A DNA stretch of 64,000 nucleotides from contig CP141126.1 in NCBI GenBank assembly GCA_035236585.1, positions 70,781,414 through 70,845,413 on the forward strand. The letters run 5' to 3'. Source of the stretch: Warburgia ugandensis. Its lineage: Eukaryota > Streptophyta > Magnoliopsida > Canellales > Canellaceae. The number at the start of each line of letters is the position of its first letter. Within the stretch, counting starts at the first letter, position 1. This document shows, in pieces, positions 23,120 through 33,352 of this stretch. The notes beneath the pieces are model-generated. The model ran no database searches, was not told the origin of the DNA, and saw nothing but the letters and a program-made list of their open reading frames with translations. A program made the translations under genes and the position numbers.

Positions 23120-24029
23120 GCTTTTTAGTACCGAGTGTACATAGAAGACCTTTAAGAGGTGGAAGCCCAGGATGCGTTAGCGGCGTGCGCCCCAGCGGGT
23201 GCGTTTGCAGATGCACCGGGCTTTTGCCGGTGATTCTCATCTGTAGGCGCGTCCACAGACGCGCCCGTCGGGTTTCCTCAATACACGGGGTGCATTTCGG
23301 CTTGACGGGGACTTGGGCATCCTAGGGAAGCCCTATTTCGACCCTATTGAACCAGTGCGCCCCAGGGACAGTCCCTGGGTCCTATGTGGCTCCCTAGAGC
23401 CCCATTTTGCATGATTTTTCATGCAAAAATTTGGGGAAACTTAGCCTAGGACTAAGGGGGAGACGGGTTTGGAGGGGTTTATGGGCATACCTGGTTCGTG
23501 GTCGGGTTTTTTCCCACAATTTCTCCTTTTGTTTGCTTCTCCACAATGGGTTTTTCCCAAGCTTTTGGGCTACCATTAGAGGTACCCAAGAGATCTATTT
23601 ATAAAGCTAAAAGAGGGTTCTTGAGGGGGTTCTTACTGCCATTGAATGGCGGTGGAGAAACCTCCAGAATGGTGGTGGTTTCTCCCCTAAACACCGCCGT
23701 TCTAGAACCCTCCAGGAGGTTGAAGAAGAGGGGTGCCCGTATTAAAACGGGTCCCTGTTTTCTTAGACCAAACCCGTTTTTGAATTAAATTATATTTTTG
23801 CCCTCGAACTTCAAAGGGTCATAACTTGCTCATTTTAACTCCGTTTTGGGTAATTTTGGTCTTGTTGGATTTGTTTTTTTGAGACGCACCTAATGGTACC
23901 ATTATTAGGACCAAATTTGTGAGTCTAGTTAGGGTGAATAGTGAAATGACCAAAATACCCTTATTTCCAAAAAGTGAACTTTTCATTATCAACTTGGGAT
24001 TTCAATGTTACAAAAATGGGCTCATTACA
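23120..24029 (-). repeat. 5' LTR of the inner element, truncated
   Basis: The first 910 bp of the LTR, matching 20085-20974 with scattered substitutions. The LTR start at 24029 is intact, so the truncation is a deletion from the inside and not damage during insertion. It contains a perfect 7-bp-stem hairpin at 23246-23265. Confidence 0.9.
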
Positions 24030-26087
24030 CCAATTGCCCCTGACCAACGGCTGGAACTAGCTCATCGACAATGGAGAAAACCCCTCCCTCCAGTCTCCTT
24101 CCCCTAGCCGGCAAGCTAAGAAGCCCAAAAACCCAAGTCGTCTTCCCCATTGTCTCTGGTGAGCCCAGATTGGGTTTGCCTTTACCCATGGCCAACATGC
24201 CTCGATCTACCTAGAAAAGCCCCTTCCCCGGCATCTTTTTGGACACCCATGGTGATTCCCCTTTGCTTTTCCTCTTCCCTGAGCAGATCCCTATCGGATC
24301 TATGCTTTTTCGGCGATCGAGGGATACCCGAATTTGGTTTTTCTGAATCCTTTCATCTCAAGCAAACACTTTCTCTGGTTCCCATTCCTTTTCAGCAATA
24401 ACCCCGCTCAGGCATGCCCAGATCCTTCCCCATCTCCTCCAGCTACGAAAACTCTGATAAGATTCTTTGGGCATAGCTGGCCATGAACGGTCAGCGTGCT
24501 CAGACCCTGACCACTTGAGTTTTTCCCCTTTCCCTTTTGTCTTCTGCAAGGCATAGCATGGCCAAGCCTCCAAGCCAGCCAACTAGCATACCCAGATCGT
24601 GCCCACGGTCTCCCTCTCTATGATTGTTCTCTATCTGGTCTAAGCAAAGGAACCCAATGATCACCAGTGACTAGCATAGAGTTTTTGCCTCCCACCTGCA
24701 TTTTCTAGTGACCAGGATCAGACTGTGCCTAGTTTGGCCACCAGCCACCACCACCTCCATCTTCCCTGTCTTCCTTGGTTCAAACAAATTAGGGCAAAGT
24801 TGATTCACAGAATCAACTCGCCTCTGACTCAGTTGGATAGAACTGAGTTGACCTAGTTTAACCCTTGACCTTCAAACCTGTATTCTAAGAAATCCAAGAG
24901 GAGTTTTGGAAATCCAAGAGCACTAGCATGATCCTTGTGACATGAGGAACAAAACTTGTGTTCCCAATTTATGATGTGGGAAGATCCAACCATTGAATTT
25001 ACCTAACCATTGACCGAGGGTCAGATCATCTGATTTGTGATGATCTGACTTTGTTTTTCAAATTCAAATAGGCTATCACAACCAGTAGGAAGTGTAGATC
25101 AAGAATTTGATGAGAGATTTAGGATCAAAGGCTTGAGTAGAGAAGATTTTGCTGATCTTGATCAATGGTTGAGATCAATCAAGGATCTAGGTAAGGAAAT
25201 TGATCAAGCTCTATGATCCTGGTCAATTCTACCTATTCAATTAGACCATTCAGTTAGAAATTACTAATTGATGGTTTGATTTACAGGGTCCAAGTGAAAA
25301 GGAGGATTCAATCAGCTAGTGGAAAATGGATGAACTCACCACACGAGGTAGGTGGAGAATTAAGAAAGCATGTCTTTAAACATGATCTTATTCTTGTGAT
25401 AGATATTATATCATTTAAATTTGTGCATTTCATATGATACATGATGATGAAAAATGCTTACTTGTGAATGATGAAAATTTGTGATTTGAAATGCTACATG
25501 AATGACATGCTTATAATTGAAGCCTATTGAATTGTATTAAAGGATACACAGGATCTGTTCTTAAAAATATCATAACTGCCATTGTGATAAAAAGACATTT
25601 ATAGTACATGGGTACCATTACACCATATGTGATGTATAAGTCAAGGATTTTACACTACATCCATGGTTGGCGATTACCTAATAAGTGAGGATATTATGAG
25701 TATGATGAGATATTCATATATATATATATATATTATGGACAGGTAAGACACCTGTATATTATTATTTTACATCCAAGCATGGTGACCTAAGAGTTGTGTT
25801 TTAGACAGGCATAGGCCTCAGGATGCTATGTTAGGAGAGTAGTAGGGTTTGGCCACCTGCTCTCCGAAATGTGATATATATGATGATACCGTGCCCAAAG
25901 AGAGGCAAAATGTCGGGTGGGGCAATATGGGAAGGTCACCATTGTGACAGTTTATCTACCCATATAGACATGACGTAGATGATTTTTCACACTTGGTATC
26001 CATGGAGTATGAAAGCAGTTATCCGAGCACACTGGTACGGATCAGACTACAACATAGTAGTCCTTGTATTTGATGCACTATGGTGCA

Positions 26088-26219
26088 TATATGATAGCAT
26101 TATGAGATGCCTTATATGATGGCATGATGAGATGCCTTATATGATGATAGCATGATGAGATGCCTTATGTGATGGCATGATGAGATGCCTTATTTGATGG
26201 CATGATAAAATGCCTTTTA
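26088..26219 (+). repeat. 25-28 bp LTR minisatellite, long allele
   Basis: Five units based on TATATGATGGCATGATGAG followed by ATGCCT. The 5' LTR has two and the LTR at 50209 has about two (near 53030-53090), so copy number changes between LTRs. Confidence 0.85.
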
Positions 26220-26774
26220 TGATGTTACTAGCAGCAGTTGGAGTTGTATGAACCCTGTATGGTAAGGAGCATATGTATGAGACCCAGTATTGTCTAGGAA
26301 TGGAAGTTATAAAACCTATGGACTATGTTCATAATTTTGCATGACTTTTAACAATTTTAATATATATGATGTAGTACTATATGTATATGCTGGAGGGCAT
26401 AGTTTCATAAAAGTTTTAGTATGAGGAAGTGAATGGGTAAATATATTATGCAGAGTATGGTTCATAAAATTTGAGTATGGTATCATATGGAAAATGATAA
26501 TGATAAATATTTAAAATACCAATGAATTATATATATTAAATATATCATGTAAAGTGTAATCTCTAAAATGTGATTATTATATTCATATGAAGAAGAAGAA
26601 TTATAAATAGCTACTTTATTAATGGCTTGCAGATAATTGAATTATGAACTAAGTTGTAAACTTCATTCCATATAAGCATTATGATGAAATTGAATATTTT
26701 AATTGATGTAAAATTCTTAATTCATATGTAATTAACATGTTTTCTTAACTCTCCCCCTACCAAGCATAGCTTGA

Positions 26775-26811
26775 TGAGATATTGTAAATGTTTTATGTTT
26801 ACATTATCTCA
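26775..26811 (+). other. LTR stem-loop with one mismatch
   Basis: TGAGATATTGTAAA at 26775-26788 and TTTACATTATCTCA at 26798-26811 pair at 13 of 14 positions around a 9-nt loop, 379 bp from the LTR end. Confidence 0.8.
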
Positions 26812-27190
26812 AATACAAACATACAAGAGAAGACATACACAAGCAAGAGGAGTTCAACAGCCATTCTATGCTTAGGTATGTATTTTGTTAAAGTTTTTGT
26901 ATTGTATAGTTAGTTATTTGGATTATGCTACTTGGACATTTAGTCTAATGATTATAGGGGCTGTATATGTGAACCACTAGATGGGTCTTGTTGTTTCATA
27001 AAATGTATGTCTATCTTCTATAAAAACTATATTATGGATAGTATGGGAGTTGAGGAGACATCCGGATTTTTGGAAAAATGAATTTCAAAGAACATGTTTT
27101 CCACTATTTTTGAATTTTAAAAAAAAAATTGGTGCACCACCTTTCCAAAATAAATGCAGAATTTTTTTGGGAAAAACCCGGGGTGTCATA

Positions 27191-27195
27191 ATAGT
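27191..27195 (+). repeat. Right target-site duplication (ATAGT) of the middle element
   Basis: An exact copy of 10817-10821 immediately after the LTR end. Confidence 0.9.
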
Positions 27196-27836
27196 AATTT
27201 TTGTTTTGTATGAGGATGTTTTCTTATAAAATCTGAATTTATTTATGATCTATACTTGTGAGTAGCCGAAGAGGGCAGCCAATGAAGGTGGGTGTGAGAG
27301 GCACTATTAGGCATATAAGTGGCGAGCTTTTAGGTGGCAAGCTTCTTGGTGCTTATAGTATAATTGTGCTGTGGATTGATTTTGATAAGCATATGATTTC
27401 CTGCTAGTGAGTTGAGATGCTCTGATTTTGATTGGCATATGATTATTTGTTGATGAGCAAGTATGCTCTAGTTTTGATTGGCATGGATTTCCCTATTGGT
27501 GAGCAAAGATGCTCCAATTTTTATTGACATGATGATTTTACCTAAACTAAGGTTGTACTTAGATAGGCTAAATCCTAGATGGGAGTTTGGTTATGCTAAT
27601 TCCATTATATGTAATTATGACATGTTCTAAGTATACTATGAATTGTTGATTCAAGATGATTTGATGTGTATCTGTCGATACGATGAGCTGATATCTGATG
27701 GGAAGACATGATAAATTTGCCTACTTAATGATGCTAACTTTGAAATTATTAGGATGAAAAGCATATTTTGTGCCATGAGAATGCTTTTAGAATCAATTAA
27801 AGATGACATGGAAAGAATTTCAAGGATGAAGTTTCT
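27196..27836 (+). other. 3' internal remnant of the outer element
   Basis: About 640 bp between the nested insertion and the polypurine tract. No RNase H or integrase motif is visible, so about 2 kb of pol was lost before or after the insertion. It contains a 46-bp minisatellite and ends with the pre-PPT block GAATTTCAAGGATGAAGTTT at 27815-27834. Confidence 0.65.
27363..27542 (+). repeat. 46-bp minisatellite, about four units
   Basis: Units begin at about 27363, then 27409, 27455 and 27501, the last three spaced exactly 46 bp. They share GAGC or GAGT, GATGCTC and TTTTGATTGGCAT-like blocks. The copies have diverged, so the array is old. Confidence 0.85.
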
Positions 27837-27850
27837 ACAAGGGGGGAGAA
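27837..27850 (+). other. Polypurine tract of the outer element
   Basis: ACAAGGGGGGAGAA directly before the 3' LTR start at 27851. The G run of six is intact. Confidence 0.88.
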
Positions 27851-28262
27851 TGTAAAAACCCTCAATTTTTAGTTATTTTTCATACATTATATTAAATTTT
27901 AATTGAGATGAAAATCAAGAATTGAATTTAGAAAAAATTGAGTACTATGAAAGTGACCCCTTTGGAAACTGAAAATTTGGACTGGAAACTATCAAAAATG
28001 AAAAGTATACATTGATACGATTCCAGCAACACAAAGAACATTAAAATCGAAGTTTGAATGGAGGAGATATGCTTATTTATAATATGAGAGTATTTTTGAA
28101 AATATTTATATTAAGAAAGGAGGGGGCCAAATTGATATTGGCACCTCCTCCCGCTTAGACCCAATGAAATAAACCGCATGGTGTATTCCTCCTAAACCCA
28201 ATAGACAGAAGAAAACCAAATGAAGAGGAGGAAGGAGAAAAGGGGAAGAAGAAGGAAAAAGG
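27851..28262 (+). repeat. 3' LTR of the outer element, truncated after about 412 bp
   Basis: Starts TGTAAAAACCCTCAATTT and follows the 5' LTR (4154 onward) until the purine-rich tract at 28216-28262, where similarity stops. The remaining 2.7 kb or so is missing. Confidence 0.85.
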
Positions 28263-29639
28263 GCCCTAAGACCTATATATTTAGAGATTAGGTTTGCAGC
28301 TTGGTTATGGAGTTGGAAGAAGTTAGGCACCAACCCTCCTGGTCTAAGAATTAGTCTTTACTACATAGGATAGGTAGACTATCTTGGGTTAAAGAGAGAA
28401 AGATTATTTATTTAACTATTTTATGCATTTTATCCTATGTGAAGTTTGATAAATCTTTCAATTACTACTTAAAGATGAATGGGATTTCAATAATGGAAAC
28501 ATTTGAATGATACCACCCTGTAGTGGATTGTCCTCACTATAAATGTGATGTAGCTTTCCTTATTGGGCTAATGAGATTAACTTATGCCTATTAAATGCAT
28601 GTATAGAGTACTTTTCCTCGCAAGAGATTCCTCGCAAGAGATTTCTCCAAGGGAGAACCCTCCTTTTACATGGATGGGAAGATCTTCTAACCAAATTAAA
28701 AGGTTCTCTTGGGAAGTAGAGGAGCCTCCCCTCCTTTTGGCATAGACTATACTCTACTTGAGAAGTTACTTGACAAAGAAAGAAATTTAATATAGAAAGT
28801 AGAAAAGTAAGGAAAAAAAGCCTGCTTTATGTGTAAATCTTTCTAAATACAAGATAGACAAGAAACTAAATGGAGAGAGAAAAGAAATTACATCTTACTA
28901 GGTAGAGAAATAAGAACACAAAGATCAATATGAACAAGCTTGAAGAAGACTCTTCCTTATAAAATCTTGAATTAGAACTCCCCTCAATTAAATGCAACAA
29001 AGTATGTCATAATTTCATCCTCAAATAGAGCTTTCTTAATCTCTTCTTGGCTATGAGAACTGCTTGAGAGATTTTCAAGAATAAAGTAACCTTTGCCCAA
29101 GCATTGCTTGCCTTTGCTCATAGAGGAAACCCCTTTATATATACTCTGAAGAGATAGCCCCAACTTTTGCTTGCTATTTGTGGCATGTGGTCACATGACT
29201 TTTGTCAAGTGGTGACCTTGCATTAAGTGGCCGCATGAACACATCATCATATTCTTGTGGTCACATTGACAAATTAGCCTTTTGGATGCTTCCATCAATT
29301 TCTAGAAGGGAGCATGTGTTCTTGCCTCTGGTTCTTATGGTCACCTAGCTATTAGATTATGTAGTTACAACATGGAGAGTTCCAGATGGAACATGTTTCT
29401 ACATGCTACGGCTCGTCAATTATGTAAGGATCAGACATGGCAGTTATCATTGCTAAGTCACCTAAATAGTTGGTCAAAGATGATATTTGAGAGTTATATA
29501 TAGGCTTTTGTCTTCATCATCATGGAAATTGTCACACAAATTAAGTTTTTTTCTAAATGTCACACATGGTGATTGCAGCTTCAAACCAACCATTTGGCCA
29601 AGGATCACCCAATCCCACCTATCATAGGAAGGCCATCAA
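28263..29639. other. Unclassified AT-rich sequence
   Basis: About 1.4 kb with no ORF above background and no recognised LTR, terminal repeat or RNA gene. A 14-bp direct duplication (CCTCGCAAGAGATT) lies at about 28617-28644. It could be the leader or LTR of the Tat/Ogre-like remnant that follows, or host intergenic DNA. Confidence 0.4.
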
Positions 29640-30727
29640 TCCAAGCCATAGACCATGATGATGAGATGGTCAGGCAACTCAAGAAAATCTAGCCTCAGAT
29701 ATTAGTATGATGATTGCTCATGGCCTCTCAAAGGCACCATCAACCAGTCTTGAAATAGTTAAACTAAGTTCAAGTTCCTATCCACGTGTCTCTAAAGTAA
29801 TTGGCTACTATGGTGAGAGTTATGCACATGTTAAAAGCTCTCCCCTTTAATGATGTAGACTTACCCCCTAAAGGCATCAATCACAACAAACCCTTGTTCA
29901 TTAATGTGGAATGTCATGGGATAATAGCCCCTAGAGTATTTCTAGATAATGACTTTGCACCAAACCTATGCACTCTCTTGACAATGTTAGAGCTTATCAT
30001 TAACCTAGATCAGCTTAAAGTAACTTCTCAAAATTTTTTGGCATATGACAGTACCATAAGCCAGATATGCAAGGTCATGAACATGGATATTCTAATTACG
30101 CCAGCCACACATATTGTTACCTTTCAGGTTGTTGATGTTGTATCCTCTTTTAACAACCTATTGCGAAGACCTTAGCTACATGCAGCAAAAACAATGCCTT
30201 CTTCACTCCACCAAAAGCTTGAATTTATTTGCAAGATTAGTATCATCATGATCTTTGGGGATGATGACTATCTTATTAGCATTTTAGAAGTAAAAAGATT
30301 TAGACCTGGGGTTTACATGGAATACTATTAAGTGCAACTTAGCAACTTCCCTTTTCTACATTATGCAATATTTACTTGAACACATCTCAAGATGAAGCCA
30401 TCCCTCTTTCATGAGCAAAAAACAAAACATTTTCTAAAATCATTTCAAAAATTGGGTATTTTTTTGGTATTACTCAGAAAAAGAGATAAAAGACCAACTT
30501 AAGACAAAGGATTTGCATGAAAGGACTACTGATGGGTGATTGCAAAAGGAAGGAGGGATACAACCATTTAGTGGCTTCCCAAATTGTGGTTTGATGAGGA
30601 GAATGAGATAGTGATGCTTAATTTTGAAATCCTCTTCATTTCTTTCACTTCTAATATTGAAGGCGTGCTAATTAATGGCAACAAGGACATGGTCATGAAG
30701 GAGCTCGAAGATGATGAGATATGAAAA
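29640..30727 (+). pseudogene. Tat/Ogre-type gag-protease remnant
   Basis: A 124-codon open stretch at 29801-30175 contains VDLPPKGINHNKPLFINVEC, RVFLDNDFAPNLC and a terminal FNNLLRRP, the layout of the retropepsin region in Tat/Ogre polyproteins. The catalytic triplet reads D49-N50-D51 (29945-29953), with an Asp in the usual Gly position. Upstream, 29690-29800 encodes broken pieces of the preceding domain, and downstream near 30215-30290 short frames continue with a LHQKL segment and GDDDYLIS-like codons. No RT or integrase of this lineage follows: the minus-strand LTR at 30728 replaces it. The element is a short relic. Confidence 0.65.
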
Positions 30728-33352
30728 TGTCATGATTTCTATGTTAAAACTCACAAACACATAAATCAATTGTAGTAATTCACGTGAGGAGGTCGATCCC
30801 ACGATGAATCGAATGAATGTGATATTAGTGGTCATTACTTAAATTATCCAACCTAGCCAAATGAAGGCGATCTTTTTCTTAAACTACAAATGGAAATTAA
30901 CACATGAAAGATGGAATTATGCTAAAACTAAACATGCTAACCTAACAACATACTTTCTAAAAATAGAAGTTTCCTAAACTAAAGCCATCCTAAAATTGAA
31001 ATTGAGTAATAGTACTAAACCAAACTTTATAAACATGAGATTTAAAAACTATGAAAAAATCAATTACTTTCCTAAACTAAGATTTCAAAAATAAGTAAGA
31101 TACAAACTATTAAACAATGGAATCCAACACAACTACAATGAAATAAGAAAATTAAAGAAAAAATATTCATTAATCTAGCAATCAAAGGAGAACTACCCAT
31201 GTGTCATGCGTATGACGATGGAATGGTATGCATGATTCATGGGGTAGGAATGGATCCACTTAACCAATTTAAAAACCTAGAACAACCAATCTAACTAAAG
31301 ATTTAACTAAGCAATCTAACACTCTAATTGAGTCCTTGAAAAATCAAGCAATAATGAAGTATAGAGTGTTGGAAATTAAACATAACAATCCATCCAAAAA
31401 AATTCCAGCCGCATGCTATTTTGAGCATTCAATTAATGGAACATGGAAAAGATCTAATTAAACACTTCTCATGAAATCAAACATTCAATAACTAAGATTA
31501 TTAACTGCTGAAAACAATTATGAACCAACAACTCCAAATAACTTCATTGAATCACATTAAAATCCATCAACATAGTAAGCACATACATGTAATCCAAATT
31601 TGAAATTTGTGTTCTATTACAATGAATGTTCCTTGTTCTTAAATAACCCAAAAATACATGACAAACCTTCTTTAATATTCTAACATCAATCCTAAGTAAG
31701 CATGAATTAATAGCAATGGAAAACTCAATTGAAAGTAAAGCAAAGCTTGAGGAACACTAGGAAATCAAAAAGGAATTCAATGAAACCAAAGGATATCTAA
31801 TGGCAATGAAAAGCAAAGGAAGGAATATATTCAAGGTGACTTTCCCTTGGTGGTCACTTCAATAGAGAAATAACCCTGGAACTAAACAACAAGATGCAAA
31901 AGAATGAAAGGGCAAGACAACTTCCCAAGCTTGAAACTTAGAATGATTTAAAAGAAGATTAAAGGATAAACCACTAACCTTTATTGAAGAACTAAATGAC
32001 AAGAGCTTAGAATCATGCATGAAACACTAGGAGAAATAGAGCTTCCATCTTAGGAGAATACCTTGAGTGCTAGAAGGTAAGGGGAGAGGTGAAGGAAAAG
32101 GATGCTTTCTGACTTTGGAGGAGGCATTCTTTTCTTCCTTCAAAATTTTTTTCTTCGAATCCTTTTTTGCTCTTTTATAATTTATCTCCTAAGTTTTCTA
32201 AGGTGGTCTAAGGTAAAGATAGGCTAAAGATGAAAAAGAAAGGGAATCAAATGGCTAGGATTAGATATAGAAGTGCCTAATTAAGGTTAAAGATGCCATT
32301 TCTTTAGGAGGAGCATCCACCCCCTGCAAAACTTGTTGAAGGACCTTGAAATTAGCAAGCTAGGAAGATATGAATGAGGTAAGAGAGAGTGTGAGGTGGA
32401 GAGTGGAAAATGGAAAATGGTGATTGGTTGGGCTAGAGAGAAATAAGGAGGGTGGTGGAATGGAAAGAGATGATTGGCTAACTAGTTTCCTAGGAAGTGG
32501 GAATTTGTTGGATGGTTGGAATAGATGTTTAGGAAGGTGAAATTTGAAGTGCCCTTTAGTAGTGAGGTGGAAAGTGATAAAAAATGGAAAAAACATGGAA
32601 AAATAATAAAAATAAAGGGATATCTTCCTATTGGTCCACATGTACCTTATCCTAGTGGATTTTTTCTTAAATATATTCAAAATATCACCACAAATTCCAA
32701 TATAATTATTTGGATTCTCCTCCAACCATGGTCTTCCATGTAGCTTGGCTCATGTAGGTTGATGGCTGACTTCGAGAACTCCATTGGCTTGGCTTCATGG
32801 TTGGCTTAGATGGCTTTCTTGGCTTTGCATGATGGCTCAAATCTTTGGCTTTGGTTGCTGGCTAGGGTCCTTAGCTTGTTACCTTGTTCATGGCTTGAAT
32901 ATGGCTAAGTGGCTTAAGTGAAACAAATGCAAAGGTGGTGGACTCTACATGACTTATGCATGGGCCCACTTTGCCACCTTTGGTTCCTTCCATTCCATAT
33001 TTAAGTGATCTGAAGATGATAAGGACCCTTGATCTTATGTTGGTGTGATGACTTTGAGGCTTTGACTTTATTCTTTTGATCTTGATCATCAATTTTCATC
33101 TTGATCGATCTCTGTCGTTGAATCATCCTCTCACTTCCTACAAAAAGTAAAAATCTCTAATTAAATCATAAAAATTATAATTAATTAATTCTCACCTCTA
33201 ATTAGCCTTGGGACCTATAAAATATCAAATTTTTAAGTCATTATGTTAGAAATGCATGTGTTTCGAATTTTGGTCAAAACTCCTAATTTAATGCTAAAAA
33301 AACATATGGGCAACTAATTGGGCCATTTTTATGCAAAATTAGACACTTATCA
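30728..33352 (-). repeat. Minus-strand Athila-type LTR
   Basis: Read on the minus strand it starts TGATAAGTGTCTAATTTTGC at 33352 and ends at about 30728 in CATGACA. Landmarks match the plus-strand LTRs at 47451 and 55708 in order: a cluster of AAGCCA-like hexamers (near 32750-32940), the GATCGATCAAGATG block (near 33100), and the end segment near 30790-30860. It is more diverged than the other Athila-type copies and its promoter segment is not clearly conserved. ORFs at 32360-33092 are incidental. Confidence 0.75.

Larger units (their letters stand above)
18503..24029 (-). mobile_element. Inner element: chromodomain-bearing Tekay/Del chromovirus, internally deleted
   Basis: Minus-strand element inside the 3' LTR of the middle element. 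From its own 5' side it has a truncated 5' LTR (24029-23120), the end of RT, RNase H, integrase with chromodomain, and a full 3' LTR (20974-18503). About 1.6 kb of the 5' LTR, the primer site, gag, protease and most of RT are missing through a single junction at about 23120. It has fewer stops than the other elements, in line with being the youngest of the three. The LTR termini read TGTAATGAC and TTGTCACA on the minus strand. Confidence 0.9.
10822..27190 (+). mobile_element. Middle element: non-autonomous Tekay-like LTR retrotransposon, itself interrupted
   Basis: Complete by structure: 5' LTR 10822-14116, primer site 14119-14130, internal region of 3.9 kb, polypurine tract 18024-18037, and 3' LTR 18038-18502 plus 24030-27190, flanked by ATAGT on both sides. 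No Gag, protease, RT or integrase motif is recognisable in the internal region, so it would have depended on another element's proteins (LARD-like). The pre-PPT block GAATTTCGAGGATGAAATTC is shared in form with the outer and inner elements, linking it to the Tekay/Del lineage. Its 3' LTR hosts the inner element. Confidence 0.9.
24030..27190 (+). repeat. 3' LTR of the middle element, right piece
   Basis: Resumes at CCAATTGCCCC, includes the right target-site duplication (24030-24034), and matches 11266-14116 of the 5' LTR to its end at GGGTGTCATA. A terminal C has become T, so the end reads TA in place of CA. It keeps about 200 bp (about 25890-26090) deleted from the 5' LTR and a longer minisatellite. 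Confidence 0.92.
4154..28262 (+). mobile_element. Outer Tekay/Del-type Ty3/gypsy element, interrupted and 3'-truncated
   Basis: Parts in order: 5' LTR (4154-7331), primer site (7334-7345), decayed leader and gag, protease, reverse transcriptase up to 10821, a 16.4-kb nested insertion (10822-27190), about 640 bp of further internal sequence, a polypurine tract (27837-27850), and the first 412 bp of the 3' LTR (27851-28262). RNase H and integrase were not found on either side of the insertion, so they were lost independently of it. The 3' end is missing, so the target-site duplication cannot be tested. Every coding domain is broken. It is the oldest of the three nested elements. Confidence 0.85.
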
